Source: BJ22 sp031405895 (GTDB lineage: Bacteria > Planctomycetota > Planctomycetia > Pirellulales > Pirellulaceae). Taken from it: 24,446 bases of DNA. Shown one piece after another: positions 7,601-13,844 of this stretch. The stretch spans positions 1 through 24,446 of the forward strand of contig JANOFL010000253.1 of NCBI GenBank assembly GCA_031405895.1. Reading direction: 5' to 3'. A program made the position numbers and the translations under genes. Numbering within the stretch: the stretch's first letter is position 1; the number at the start of each line of letters is the position of its first letter. Under the pieces are notes generated by a model. It worked only from the letters and a program-made list of their open reading frames with translations. It was not told the origin of the DNA and searched no databases.

Positions 7601-7644
7601 CCTGGGTCGCCGAAATGCACGCCATGTCGTCCCCCAACCAGTAG
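4603..7644 (+). CDS. Membrane Ser/Thr protein kinase with C-terminal TPR repeats
   Basis: This 1013-residue protein begins with a non-catalytic region (1-170) and has a Hanks-type kinase domain at about 175-510. The glycine loop is GEGAFS at 182-187, the ATP lysine is K205, the catalytic loop reads VHGDIKPANI (D361, K363, N366), the metal motif is DFN at 379-381, and AYMAPEQL marks the activation segment. HRD has become HGD and DFG has become DFN. A stretch at about 265-335 that is not kinase-like lies between the N- and C-lobe motifs. A single membrane helix (about 534-556, ITLAAVLLAAALAGLFA) is followed by TPR units at about 665-920 (WLQLGNALAGM, WFNLGRAYQDRGE, YANRGQLRLASGD, WALRGFVRHQSGDL), probably outside the membrane. 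The gene is coupled to the ECF sigma gene by a 4-bp overlap, so the sigma factor is the likely target. Its TAG stop coincides with the start of a GTAGCGGC repeat. Confidence 0.92.
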   Translation: MKDSRPVNHDQTDPVADLDAEQVYEEFEQGWSTMSLSQLIGLVAAWPEEGRATLACELVRIDLELRTRAGLQPKLEDYRQQFEWLWRDLNFRSAVAFEHFRLELEAGRKADPDEYRQRYGVDTTGWPVPSSAGEQPAVAGIVRDSGHSRLEPAALEPAARDPDGFPVVPGLFAGHELVGVLGEGAFSRVFLARQGDLARRFVTLKVTREASDEPDCLARLQHTGIVPIYSVHREGPLQAICMPFLGSLTLADLVSQMPREGIKAASGRELVSTAAARWLETRRDRGGPASVSAIALAREAARPPRVQRADGLGSSPAGQVRVEDRFVALGDRSFGETAAWLFRQLAEGLEHAHGQGIVHGDIKPANILIADDGHPLLLDFNLARKSGAGAAGIVGGTLAYMAPEQLRGYDHGLGGDERSDLYSLGLVMHELLAGRRAFPDRSGTMTEVIATMVSDRSGQPPSLEEVRPAIDHDLGQIVGKCLESDPGRRYPSAAALVEDLRRREAFLPLLTAKDRSPWHRVRKWTRRHPRVASLGSVITLAAVLLAAALAGLFARQSRLDQIAAMDSSSEFVRVLRKDQLPLTGIGVPESMVNRALLQVRETLAGYDAMAPDQLENATRFKLLPDAQKETERRAATTAWHLIEATGGPSAESAVWQKKAGSDADDLDFWILATEDLRSREFGRAATGFEAWLNDHPDDAGGWLQLGNALAGMRELADAEAAYRMCLKLDDSIEVAWFNLGRAYQDRGEGEQAINAFSAAIGINPLEPASYANRGQLRLASGDSQGAISDLGEAIELGAADTRVWYYLARAHRAVGNEADATRAAQRFLDEEPASADGWALRGFVRHQSGDLDGALNDYGRALELEPALQTALQNRANIFAEQKNQPADAIADMDRIVATRRRDPLPLVTRGVLHARMGERAKAHADAEAALQLSQTGDTLYRAAGIYAQTSLSEPADRERAIALIAAALLRDPATVEKYWADDRDLKPLADDQELQKLKAWVAEMHAMSSPNQ

Positions 7645-7814
7645 CGGCAAGGCGTCAGCCCTCCGGCCCGCGCGCCACCAGACTCGCCAACTCCTGAACG
7701 GACATCGCGTCCCAACAGCGCCCGGCCGTTTGCCAATCACCCGCTGGCGGAAATCGCTCCGCGGAATCCAGTCTGTACCCCCCGCAGCCGGGCGGCTCAC
7801 GCCGCTCCGCTACA
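7641..7814. repeat. Paired-arm repeat element, GTAGCGGC...GCTACA
   Basis: The left arm (7641-7676, starting GTAGCGGCAAGGCGTCAGCC) matches 20458-20493 at 35 of 36 positions. The right arm (7787-7814, GGGCGGCTCACGCCGCTCCG core) is identical to 20584-20611. Left and right arms are imperfect inverted repeats of each other. The 110-base interior differs from that of the second element except for short strings such as GGAAATCG. The left arm supplies the last G and TAG stop of the kinase gene. Confidence 0.85.
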
Positions 7815-8013
7815 GATCAGAAAGACTTTCTGTCTGCAATGCCCGATCAGAGGTCAGGCCTGGATACGGAAGAACCTGGAATCTTTCCCTGCTAGACTTG
7901 GCGGATGCCTGCCCCGGCTCCCGCTCTCCATTGAGAAGGCCGTTCGCCCGCCGTTTCATGCTGCGCCAGCCGTTCGCAGCCGGGCAGCCGGTTTGACCTT
8001 GTGGGTACCAGTC
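7815..8013. other. Gap upstream of the protease gene
   Basis: Together with the preceding repeat this makes a 369-bp gene-free gap. The frame of the protease is open throughout but contains no usable start before TTG 7993. The other open frame (ending at 7996) looks like repeat translation. No promoter or ribosome site stands out. Confidence 0.45.
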
Positions 8014-10152
8014 ATGAGCCAGCATTCAGGTTTTTTTTCGGGCGAGACTTTCACGCGAAACAGCGGGCCGCTTCCCGATGGGGCTTTCGCCAGTTTTTCC
8101 GGATCATCTGGCGGTGGAACCAGTGATCAGCAGATCCAGCCGTGGAGCAGCGGCGACCGCTTGACGGTCAGTTTCGCGCCCGATGGGACACGCGTTTCCA
8201 AGTACGCCAGCAACCTCTACCAGGCCTTCGGCGGATTCTTGTCCGCTGGTTTGATGGAGGCCTACATCCTTTCGGCTTTCCAGCGCTGGGCTCGCGAGGC
8301 CAACCTCAATGTGGGAGTGGTTCCTGACGGTGGCCAGGCGTTTGGCACGAATGGTCCGGCTCAGGGCGACACCCGGTTTGGCGACATCCGGGTGGGTGCC
8401 ATTCCACTTGACCCATCCGTGTTTGCGATCACGGTGCGCAACGATTCTCTCGTCTCGGGCACCTGGGGAGGAGAGATCCTGTTCAACTCCAATGCCCCGT
8501 TCACGAACATCAACCAGTTCTATTCGGTAGCCTTGCACGAAGCCGGACACGCGCTGGGGCTGAAACACTCGGGGCTGTCCGGTGCGGTGATGAACCCAGC
8601 CCAGCTGAATGGCACTCTCGCGGTCCAGGACATCGCGGCCGTCCGCGGACTTTACGGCGTCCGTTTTCTCGACCGGAATGAATCGGCGAACGACCCCAAC
8701 GATACGGTGGAAGACGCTTCGCGGATCGAGAACCCCGGCAGCCTCGACGGGCGGATTCCGCTGGTGGTCTTCGGCGACTTGCCGGTCAGCGGCGACGTTG
8801 ACTGGTTCGAGCTCCACCCCCTTTCGGGCTATGGCGGGCCGATCTCGTTCGAGTTCGTTTCGGCCGGGATCAGCCTGCTGCGAGGCCGGCTGACCGTGGT
8901 GGACGAAGCAGGGAACCTGGTTGCGACCCAGGCCTTGACCGGTTCGCGGGGAGGCCGCCTGAAGATCACCGTGCCGTTCGCGGCTGACGGCACCAGTTAC
9001 TTTGCCCGGATCGAAGCCGTCGACGGCTCGCTCTATTCCACCGGCAGCTTTGCCCTGGTGACGACCTTGGATGACCAGGTGAACTTTTCACCGGGCTACA
9101 TCAGCCAGGTGGCCCGCGGCGACTACGCCAACCTGAAACAATCCGACGTCCGGGAGGTCTTCATCAACCACCCGCAGTTCTTTTTCAACCAGGAGCTGGC
9201 ACTCAATGACACGTTCCTGACAGCCGACCGGCTCAAGGCAACCCAGGGTTTCGGTGCCGGACGCCACTATCAGGTCCACGGCAGTTTTTCCTATCTCAAC
9301 GACGCCGACTTCATGGCCCTCCGCACGCCGGACACGCTGCCCACCGGCAACGTCATGACATTGAGGCTCGACACAATGGAACAGGGCCGGCTAGTTCCGC
9401 GGATGCAGGCCTTCGACGAAAACCAGCAGCCGCTTTCCAGTAATGTCCTGGTCAACTCGAACGGGCAGCTGGTTCTCCAGATCACCGGCGTCCAGGCGAA
9501 CCAGGACTATTACGTGAAGGCTACGGCCGAGTTTCCGGGCGACCGGTTTGACCTTGGCAACTACACGCTTACAGCCCGTTTCGACCGGCCCGCCGTGAGC
9601 CTGGCGACCATTGGCAGCGGGAATGTGGGTCCTGGCCAGCTGCGGCGCTACCATGCCCTGTATGTGGCCGAACCGCAGTTGTTCCGCTTTTCCCTCTTCG
9701 CCAGCAATGGGATGGACCGTTCCCTGGGTCAAGTCTGGATGACGGTCCTCGACACGCTGGGGCGGGTCGTTTACCGCGCGCTGACGGTGCCGGGTGAGAC
9801 CCGGACCGCGCCCAACATCATCCTGCGGCCAGGCAGCTACTCAGTGATGGTCAGTTTCGCGGGAGCGACCAACGCCCCGCCGACCGGGCTCGACTATGTG
9901 ATCAAGGGCGACAACGTGACCGACCCCACCGGTCCGGAAATCCTGCCGCCCGGAGAAAAGCCGTTTGGCAAGGAACTGGGAGAAACCAATTACACCTACC
10001 CGGGCGGCGTAAGCTCCCCCGATCCGTTCCTCTTCGTTAACGGCAATCTCGTCAACACGGGTGGCACGGCGGCCGCACCGCCCAAGGTCGATGCCAACGC
10101 CTGGTACTGGACCCAGGCTTGGCTCCAGCCGACCGTCCCGCCCAACATCTGA
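8014..10152 (+). CDS. Matrixin-like zinc metalloprotease with C-terminal PPC-like domains
   Basis: This 712-residue protein, counted from ATG 8014 (TTG 7993 is the alternative), has the metzincin signature HEAGHALGLKH at residues 175-185: three zinc histidines and the catalytic glutamate. A Met-turn follows in GAVMNPAQL (Met about 193). The catalytic domain covers about 40-215 (LTVSFAPDGT, FQRWAREANLNVGVV, RFGDIRVGAIP, GEILFNSNAPF), as in peptidase family M10. Residues about 220-345 and 400-640 resemble pre-peptidase C-terminal beta-sandwich domains (SGDVDWFEL, YFARIEAVDG, YLNDADFMAL, YYVKATAEFPG). It should hydrolyse proteins outside the cell, but no signal peptide is visible at either start, so export is unexplained. 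It stands alone, downstream of the kinase and a repeat element. Confidence 0.82.
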   Translation: MSQHSGFFSGETFTRNSGPLPDGAFASFSGSSGGGTSDQQIQPWSSGDRLTVSFAPDGTRVSKYASNLYQAFGGFLSAGLMEAYILSAFQRWAREANLNVGVVPDGGQAFGTNGPAQGDTRFGDIRVGAIPLDPSVFAITVRNDSLVSGTWGGEILFNSNAPFTNINQFYSVALHEAGHALGLKHSGLSGAVMNPAQLNGTLAVQDIAAVRGLYGVRFLDRNESANDPNDTVEDASRIENPGSLDGRIPLVVFGDLPVSGDVDWFELHPLSGYGGPISFEFVSAGISLLRGRLTVVDEAGNLVATQALTGSRGGRLKITVPFAADGTSYFARIEAVDGSLYSTGSFALVTTLDDQVNFSPGYISQVARGDYANLKQSDVREVFINHPQFFFNQELALNDTFLTADRLKATQGFGAGRHYQVHGSFSYLNDADFMALRTPDTLPTGNVMTLRLDTMEQGRLVPRMQAFDENQQPLSSNVLVNSNGQLVLQITGVQANQDYYVKATAEFPGDRFDLGNYTLTARFDRPAVSLATIGSGNVGPGQLRRYHALYVAEPQLFRFSLFASNGMDRSLGQVWMTVLDTLGRVVYRALTVPGETRTAPNIILRPGSYSVMVSFAGATNAPPTGLDYVIKGDNVTDPTGPEILPPGEKPFGKELGETNYTYPGGVSSPDPFLFVNGNLVNTGGTAAAPPKVDANAWYWTQAWLQPTVPPNI

Positions 10153-10441
10153 GCTGTTTCCCCCGACTCGAAACCCGCAACGTCAGTTTTGGAGTTGCAC
10201 TATTTGGGTCAAGACCGGAGACAGACCGGCCAAATCCGCCCTGGTTCGTGCTCGTGCTCAGTCCCGGCCTGGCGGGACGGTGCGCATCATCGTGCTCGAA
10301 GAAAGCCGGCCGATTACGGGCACGAGTTCATTGAGCACGAGCACGAATCAGAGGCGAAAAGCGCAACTTCAAAAAGCGTCAGCGTGGGGAACGCTGGGAA
10401 CCGCTGCGAACAGCTTCATCGTCCGACACCGGCAACTTGCC
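10153..10441. other. Gene-free spacer with an inverted repeat
   Basis: With the terminator and flanks the gap to the next gene is 358 bp. Plus-strand frames here translate repeat DNA only. Apart from the 16-bp inverted repeat at 10245-10347 and a small GCGTGGGGAACGCTGGGAAC direct duplication near 10380-10400, nothing is recognisable. Confidence 0.55.
10245..10347. repeat. Inverted repeat TTCGTGCTCGTGCTCA / TGAGCACGAGCACGAA
   Basis: Perfect 16-base arms at 10245-10260 and 10332-10347 with a 71-base spacer. The arms are themselves built of GTGCTC units. The element lies between convergent genes and looks like another small interspersed repeat family. Confidence 0.8.
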
Positions 10442-10475
10442 AAAAAAAAACGGTCCCGGCAAACGCCGGAACCGT
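10442..10475 (-). terminator. Rho-independent terminator of the small exported protein gene
   Basis: On the minus strand the stem ACGGTTCCGGC, loop GTTT and GCCGGGACCGT (10 of 11 paired) is followed at once by nine T (10442-10450). It lies 35 bases past the stop of the minus-strand gene at 10511. It is the clearest intrinsic terminator in the window. Confidence 0.88.
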
Positions 10476-10510
10476 GTTGAATAACCGGTCCGCGAGTTCT
10501 CGCCGGAACG

Positions 10511-10912
10511 TTATTGCAGGACCCCGCTCATCAGGAAGACATTGTTGGCCTGCGCCTCAATCACATTGCCAGCCGTCATGACAGGCACGCCCTGACCAAG
10601 ACCGGTGTCGAGTTCGAACTTCCCACGGCCAAATGCATCGACGGTGAACGTACCGAGAACAGCCCCGGCCCGCCAAACCGAGATCACGGTGCCCGGCGCG
10701 CCGTTCTGCAGTTCGTAGCTGAACTTGCGGCGGTTGCCGCGCTGTTCGTATTTGGCCTTGCCTTTGGTTGCGCCGGCCGACATGTTCGCGATCAGCCGGA
10801 TGCGGTCATTGCCGCCGCCACTCTGGGCCAGGGCTTTGGTCGCATCTCCGGCCACGATCATGATCCCGGCCGCGGCGACAGCGAGAGTCAGCAGGTTACG
10901 ACGGGTCAACAT
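10511..10912 (-). CDS. Small exported protein of unknown function
   Basis: This 133-residue protein has an N-terminal export signal: MLTRRNLLTLAVAAAGIMIV with a small-residue cleavage region ending ALAQS at about residue 31. The RRNLL motif is Tat-like, but Sec export is also possible. The mature part of about 100 residues contains IRLIANMSAGATKGKAKYEQ, FSYELQNGAPG, VWRAGAVLGTFTVDAFGRGK and FLMSGVLQ. This beta-rich pattern resembles small planctomycete secreted proteins I have seen only as hypotheticals. The start is supported by AGGGAG at 10921-10926, 8 bases before the ATG. It has its own terminator and a 155-bp gap from the WD40 gene, so it is probably a separate transcript. No function can be given. 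Confidence 0.78.
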   Translation of the reverse strand: MLTRRNLLTLAVAAAGIMIVAGDATKALAQSGGGNDRIRLIANMSAGATKGKAKYEQRGNRRKFSYELQNGAPGTVISVWRAGAVLGTFTVDAFGRGKFELDTGLGQGVPVMTAGNVIEAQANNVFLMSGVLQ

Positions 10913-11067
10913 CTTCTTGTCTCCCTAAAGAACAGGTGTTTCAGCCTTGAGTTCCGACCCCGCGACTGAAAGGAAGCGGCTGGTCAGGTTGGGCTACACC
11001 CAGAGAAGCTGGATCGGCAAGGGGATTCCGCCAAAAACAAATGTGCCGGGACCTGCTGACGATCTGG

Positions 11068-12159
11068 TCAGCCCGGGTGAAGAACGGCAAACAGGCTTCC
11101 CCCCGATGTTCCCACCAGGACTTCTTCGCCGTCGCCTGCGAACAGGATCGCCGTCAGCCAGTCATTGTCGACGGTGACGGACCGGATGATCGCGCCGGTC
11201 TTCCAGTCCAGCCAATGCAGTTGCCCGGCCTGGTCGCCGGCCACGAGTTGCTGCGTTTCAGTATCCCAGGCAACGGAGCGGGGAGTCGCCGGCAATCCGA
11301 TGAAGCGGACCATCCGGCCGGTCAAGGGCTGCCAGATGCGAACGGTGCGGTCTTGGCCCCAACTTGCGGCAATTGGCGGGACCGAATCGGTGCCGTCCAG
11401 AATGCAAACGCCCAGGACTGGTCCGACATGCTGGCTAAGCGTCCGCTGCAATCGGACTTCCAATTCCGGCAAGAGCGAAACGCCGTCAGCTTGCGGCTTT
11501 CCCGGGCCTTCGCCTGACGGCGAGACCGGCGAGTTTTGTTCCCTGCCTGAGAAACTCCAAACCCGAAGGCTGGCGTCTTCACTCGCCGTCAGAATGGTCT
11601 CTTGATCGAGCCAACCGATGTCGGTCAAGGGAAGCGAATGCCCTTTGAGCCAGACCGGCTCGCCGCCGGTTGTGGGCGAAACGCTTCCGCGACCGTCGAC
11701 CGAACTTGCCGCCAGCCATTTGCCGTCGGGCGAAACTGCGAGCCCGGTCAGCACATCGTCGTGCAACTCGACGGGATCGGTTGCTGACATCCTATCGACC
11801 GACGAGCTGTAACGATGGCCCACCAGACCCGGATCACCGCCACCGAGCCAGACGATTTCGCCGGACGAACTCGCTGCGACGCTGGTCAGTTGGCCAGAAG
11901 CGAGTTCGACCTCGCGTTGCGTCGTCCCGTCCTCGCGCTGGATCACGATCAGCCGGTTCTGGCTTGCGATTATCAGCCCGTTGCCTTCGGGTGTCCGCGC
12001 GATCGCAGTGACAGGCCCATCGAATTGCCTGATCAGTTCAATGCCGGGCTGGGCAGCGAGTCCGGCTTCCGGTCCGAAGTTTTGAACGGCCAGCACCGGC
12101 ACGAAATTCAGCCCTGCTGCCAGAACGACCACCATCACCAGGATTGTTCCGGTTCGCAT
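11068..12159 (-). CDS. Secreted WD40-repeat protein
   Basis: This 363-residue protein starts with a Sec-type signal peptide (MRTGTILVMVVVLAAGLNFV, cleavage near AVLA at about 22-25). The rest is made of WD40-like blades: VTAIARTPEGNGLIIAS, LTGLAVSPDGKWLAASSVDG, LTDIGWLDQETILTASEDAS with LRVWSF, VLGVCILDG with RTVRIWQPLTG, and RSVAWDTETQQLVAGDQAGQ with LHWLDWKTG. That gives about seven blades, as expected for one propeller. It is probably a binding scaffold. Its ATG lies 3 bases after the DUF1501 stop, so the two are in one operon; DUF1501, DUF1549/DUF1553 and WD40 proteins recur together in planctomycetes. The ligand is unknown. Confidence 0.82.
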   Translation of the reverse strand: MRTGTILVMVVVLAAGLNFVPVLAVQNFGPEAGLAAQPGIELIRQFDGPVTAIARTPEGNGLIIASQNRLIVIQREDGTTQREVELASGQLTSVAASSSGEIVWLGGGDPGLVGHRYSSSVDRMSATDPVELHDDVLTGLAVSPDGKWLAASSVDGRGSVSPTTGGEPVWLKGHSLPLTDIGWLDQETILTASEDASLRVWSFSGREQNSPVSPSGEGPGKPQADGVSLLPELEVRLQRTLSQHVGPVLGVCILDGTDSVPPIAASWGQDRTVRIWQPLTGRMVRFIGLPATPRSVAWDTETQQLVAGDQAGQLHWLDWKTGAIIRSVTVDNDWLTAILFAGDGEEVLVGTSGGSLFAVLHPG

Positions 12160-12162
12160 CGT

Positions 12163-13554
12163 TTACCCGGCAACGGCTGGAATGACCTGGCCCTCGCCCG
12201 CCAGCCGGATCGGCCGGCCGCCGGGCGTCATTAACTCTGCCTGTGGATCAAGACCCAACAGATTGTAGATCGTGGCGACCAGATCGGCTGGCGTGACGGC
12301 ACCATCAACGGGTGATTCGCCGGCCGCGTCGGTCTGGCCATACACCAGCCCGGCGGGAGTCCCGCCGCCAGCCAGCAAAGCCGAAAAAGCCCTTGGCCAG
12401 TGGTCGCGACCGCCTTGTGGGTTGATCTTTGGCGTTCTCCCGAACTCGCCCATTACGACGACCAGCGTTTCATCCAGCAGGCCGCGCGATTGCAGGTCGT
12501 CGACCAGTGCGGATACCGCCGTGTCAAGATTTGGAACCAATCCGACCGGGACTTGCGCACCCGTGTAACCGTCCTTCAGCCGGGTTACAAGATTGTCGTG
12601 CGTGTCCCAGCCCGACGAGTGAACGGTGACGAAGCGAACCCCGGCCTCGATCATGCGCCGCGCCAGCAAACAGCTTTGGCCAATCTCCGAAGGACCAAAA
12701 CGCGCCCGGACGGTTGCCGGTTCGGCTTCGAGATCGAACGCCTTCCGCGCGGACCGCGAGGTCAGCAACCGGACGGCCTGATCGAGCATCGCATCGCCGC
12801 CGGCGCTTCCCGCCTGGTCGAGTTGCCGGCTGAATGCATCCAGTTGCCGGACGAAGTCGGCGCGCCGGGCGACCTGGACTTCGCTGGTTGAGCCGTAGAG
12901 GTCCAAGCCGGACGAACCCCCGTCCTTCGCCCCAGCTGTGACTTCCAGCGGAGCAAAACTGGCCGGCAGAAATCCCTCGGCCCGGGCGCTCGTTCCGCCC
13001 AGCCGGTGATTGGGGATCGCGACATGGGCTGGCAAATCGCCCGGGTCGCGCTCATGAAACGCCACGACGCTGCCCATCGCCGGATACTCCAGCACGGGTG
13101 TCGGCAAATGCCCGGACAGAAGGTAGTGCGCGCCGAGATTGTGTTCGCCCAGCGGCGAAGTCAAACCGCGAAGCAATGTCATCCGGTCCAGCCGCTGGGC
13201 CAGCCCCGGCAAACACTCGCCGAACCGGATGCCCGCGATCGCGGTCGCAATCGAAGCCAGCGGCCCGCGGACTTCGGCCGGCATGAGCGGCTTGGGGTCA
13301 AACGTCTCGAGGTGGCTCGCCCCGCCATCCAGCCAGATCAGGATGCAGTTTCGCAACTTCCGTCCTGATCCGTCCATTCCGCCCAACGGCAAGTCATTGG
13401 CGCGCTGGCCCACAGCCGTCGGTGCACTTCCGCGCACCCAGCCATTGCCAATCCAGAACGGCCCCAGCGCCGTCAATAATCCGAGCCGCACGAAATCGCG
13501 ACGATGAACGCCATCACAACGCCGACCCGTCTCCATCGGTCTGGTCCTTTCCAT
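12163..13554 (-). CDS. DUF1501 family Tat-exported protein
   Basis: This 463-residue protein has the usual length and layout of DUF1501 proteins, which share the alkaline phosphatase/sulfatase-like fold. A Tat signal is present (HRRDFVRLGLLTALG at about residues 17-31). Family motifs follow in order: NCILIWLDGGASHLETFDPK (about 68-88), HNLGAHYLLSGH, RLGGTSARAEGFLP, RFVTVHSSGWDTHDN, then VVVMGEFGRTPKINPQGGRD with HWP near residue 375. Asp and His residues in these motifs are the likely metal ligands by analogy. Two starts are possible, 13554 and 13536 (METGRR), each with an AAGGA-like site. It is followed after 3 bases by the WD40 gene and preceded by DUF1549/DUF1553 across a 290-bp spacer. 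The reaction is unknown; a hydrolase acting on an extracellular polymer is a guess. Confidence 0.88.
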   Translation of the reverse strand: MERTRPMETGRRCDGVHRRDFVRLGLLTALGPFWIGNGWVRGSAPTAVGQRANDLPLGGMDGSGRKLRNCILIWLDGGASHLETFDPKPLMPAEVRGPLASIATAIAGIRFGECLPGLAQRLDRMTLLRGLTSPLGEHNLGAHYLLSGHLPTPVLEYPAMGSVVAFHERDPGDLPAHVAIPNHRLGGTSARAEGFLPASFAPLEVTAGAKDGGSSGLDLYGSTSEVQVARRADFVRQLDAFSRQLDQAGSAGGDAMLDQAVRLLTSRSARKAFDLEAEPATVRARFGPSEIGQSCLLARRMIEAGVRFVTVHSSGWDTHDNLVTRLKDGYTGAQVPVGLVPNLDTAVSALVDDLQSRGLLDETLVVVMGEFGRTPKINPQGGRDHWPRAFSALLAGGGTPAGLVYGQTDAAGESPVDGAVTPADLVATIYNLLGLDPQAELMTPGGRPIRLAGEGQVIPAVAG

Positions 13555-13844
13555 TTGCCCGTTCCTTACCCTTCAGCCAAATGAAGCAACTGACCGCTGA
13601 TAACACGGATTTCACGGATCAGACTTCGCTGCCATTGTGATTGGCTCTCACCTCGGACATTCGTGACATCCGGGAAATCCGTGGTTTGCTTCAGTAGACT
13701 GAACAGTTATCTCCGTTCCTGCTGGTTCACTCGATCCCTTAACCCACTTCTTTACACGGTCCCAACACTCTCATTCCTTTCCTCATCTGCGAAATCAGCG
13801 CAATCTGCGGACAACCTTCCGTTCCTTGTTCCCGCACATCCTGA
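13555..13844. repeat. Spacer made of ATCCGTGAAATCCGTGG-type repeats
   Basis: The 290-bp gap between DUF1549/DUF1553 and DUF1501 contains three relatives of one motif: CGCTGATAACACGGATTTCA (13595 on), GACATCCGGGAAATCCGTGG (13665-13684) and CATCTGCGAAATCAGCGCAA (13784 on). It is poorer in G+C than the genes around it. Such strings are common intergenic repeats in planctomycetes by memory. It may separate the cluster into two transcripts, but no terminator is seen. Confidence 0.6.

Noticed and set aside
8104..8817. A 237-codon minus-strand frame within the protease gene
   Set aside because: It lies opposite the zinc-binding region of a convincing protease, and its translation has no recognisable features.
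11165..12234. Plus-strand frames opposite the WD40 gene (up to 158 codons)
   Set aside because: Shadows of the WD40 gene in other frames, without starts or motifs that stand out.
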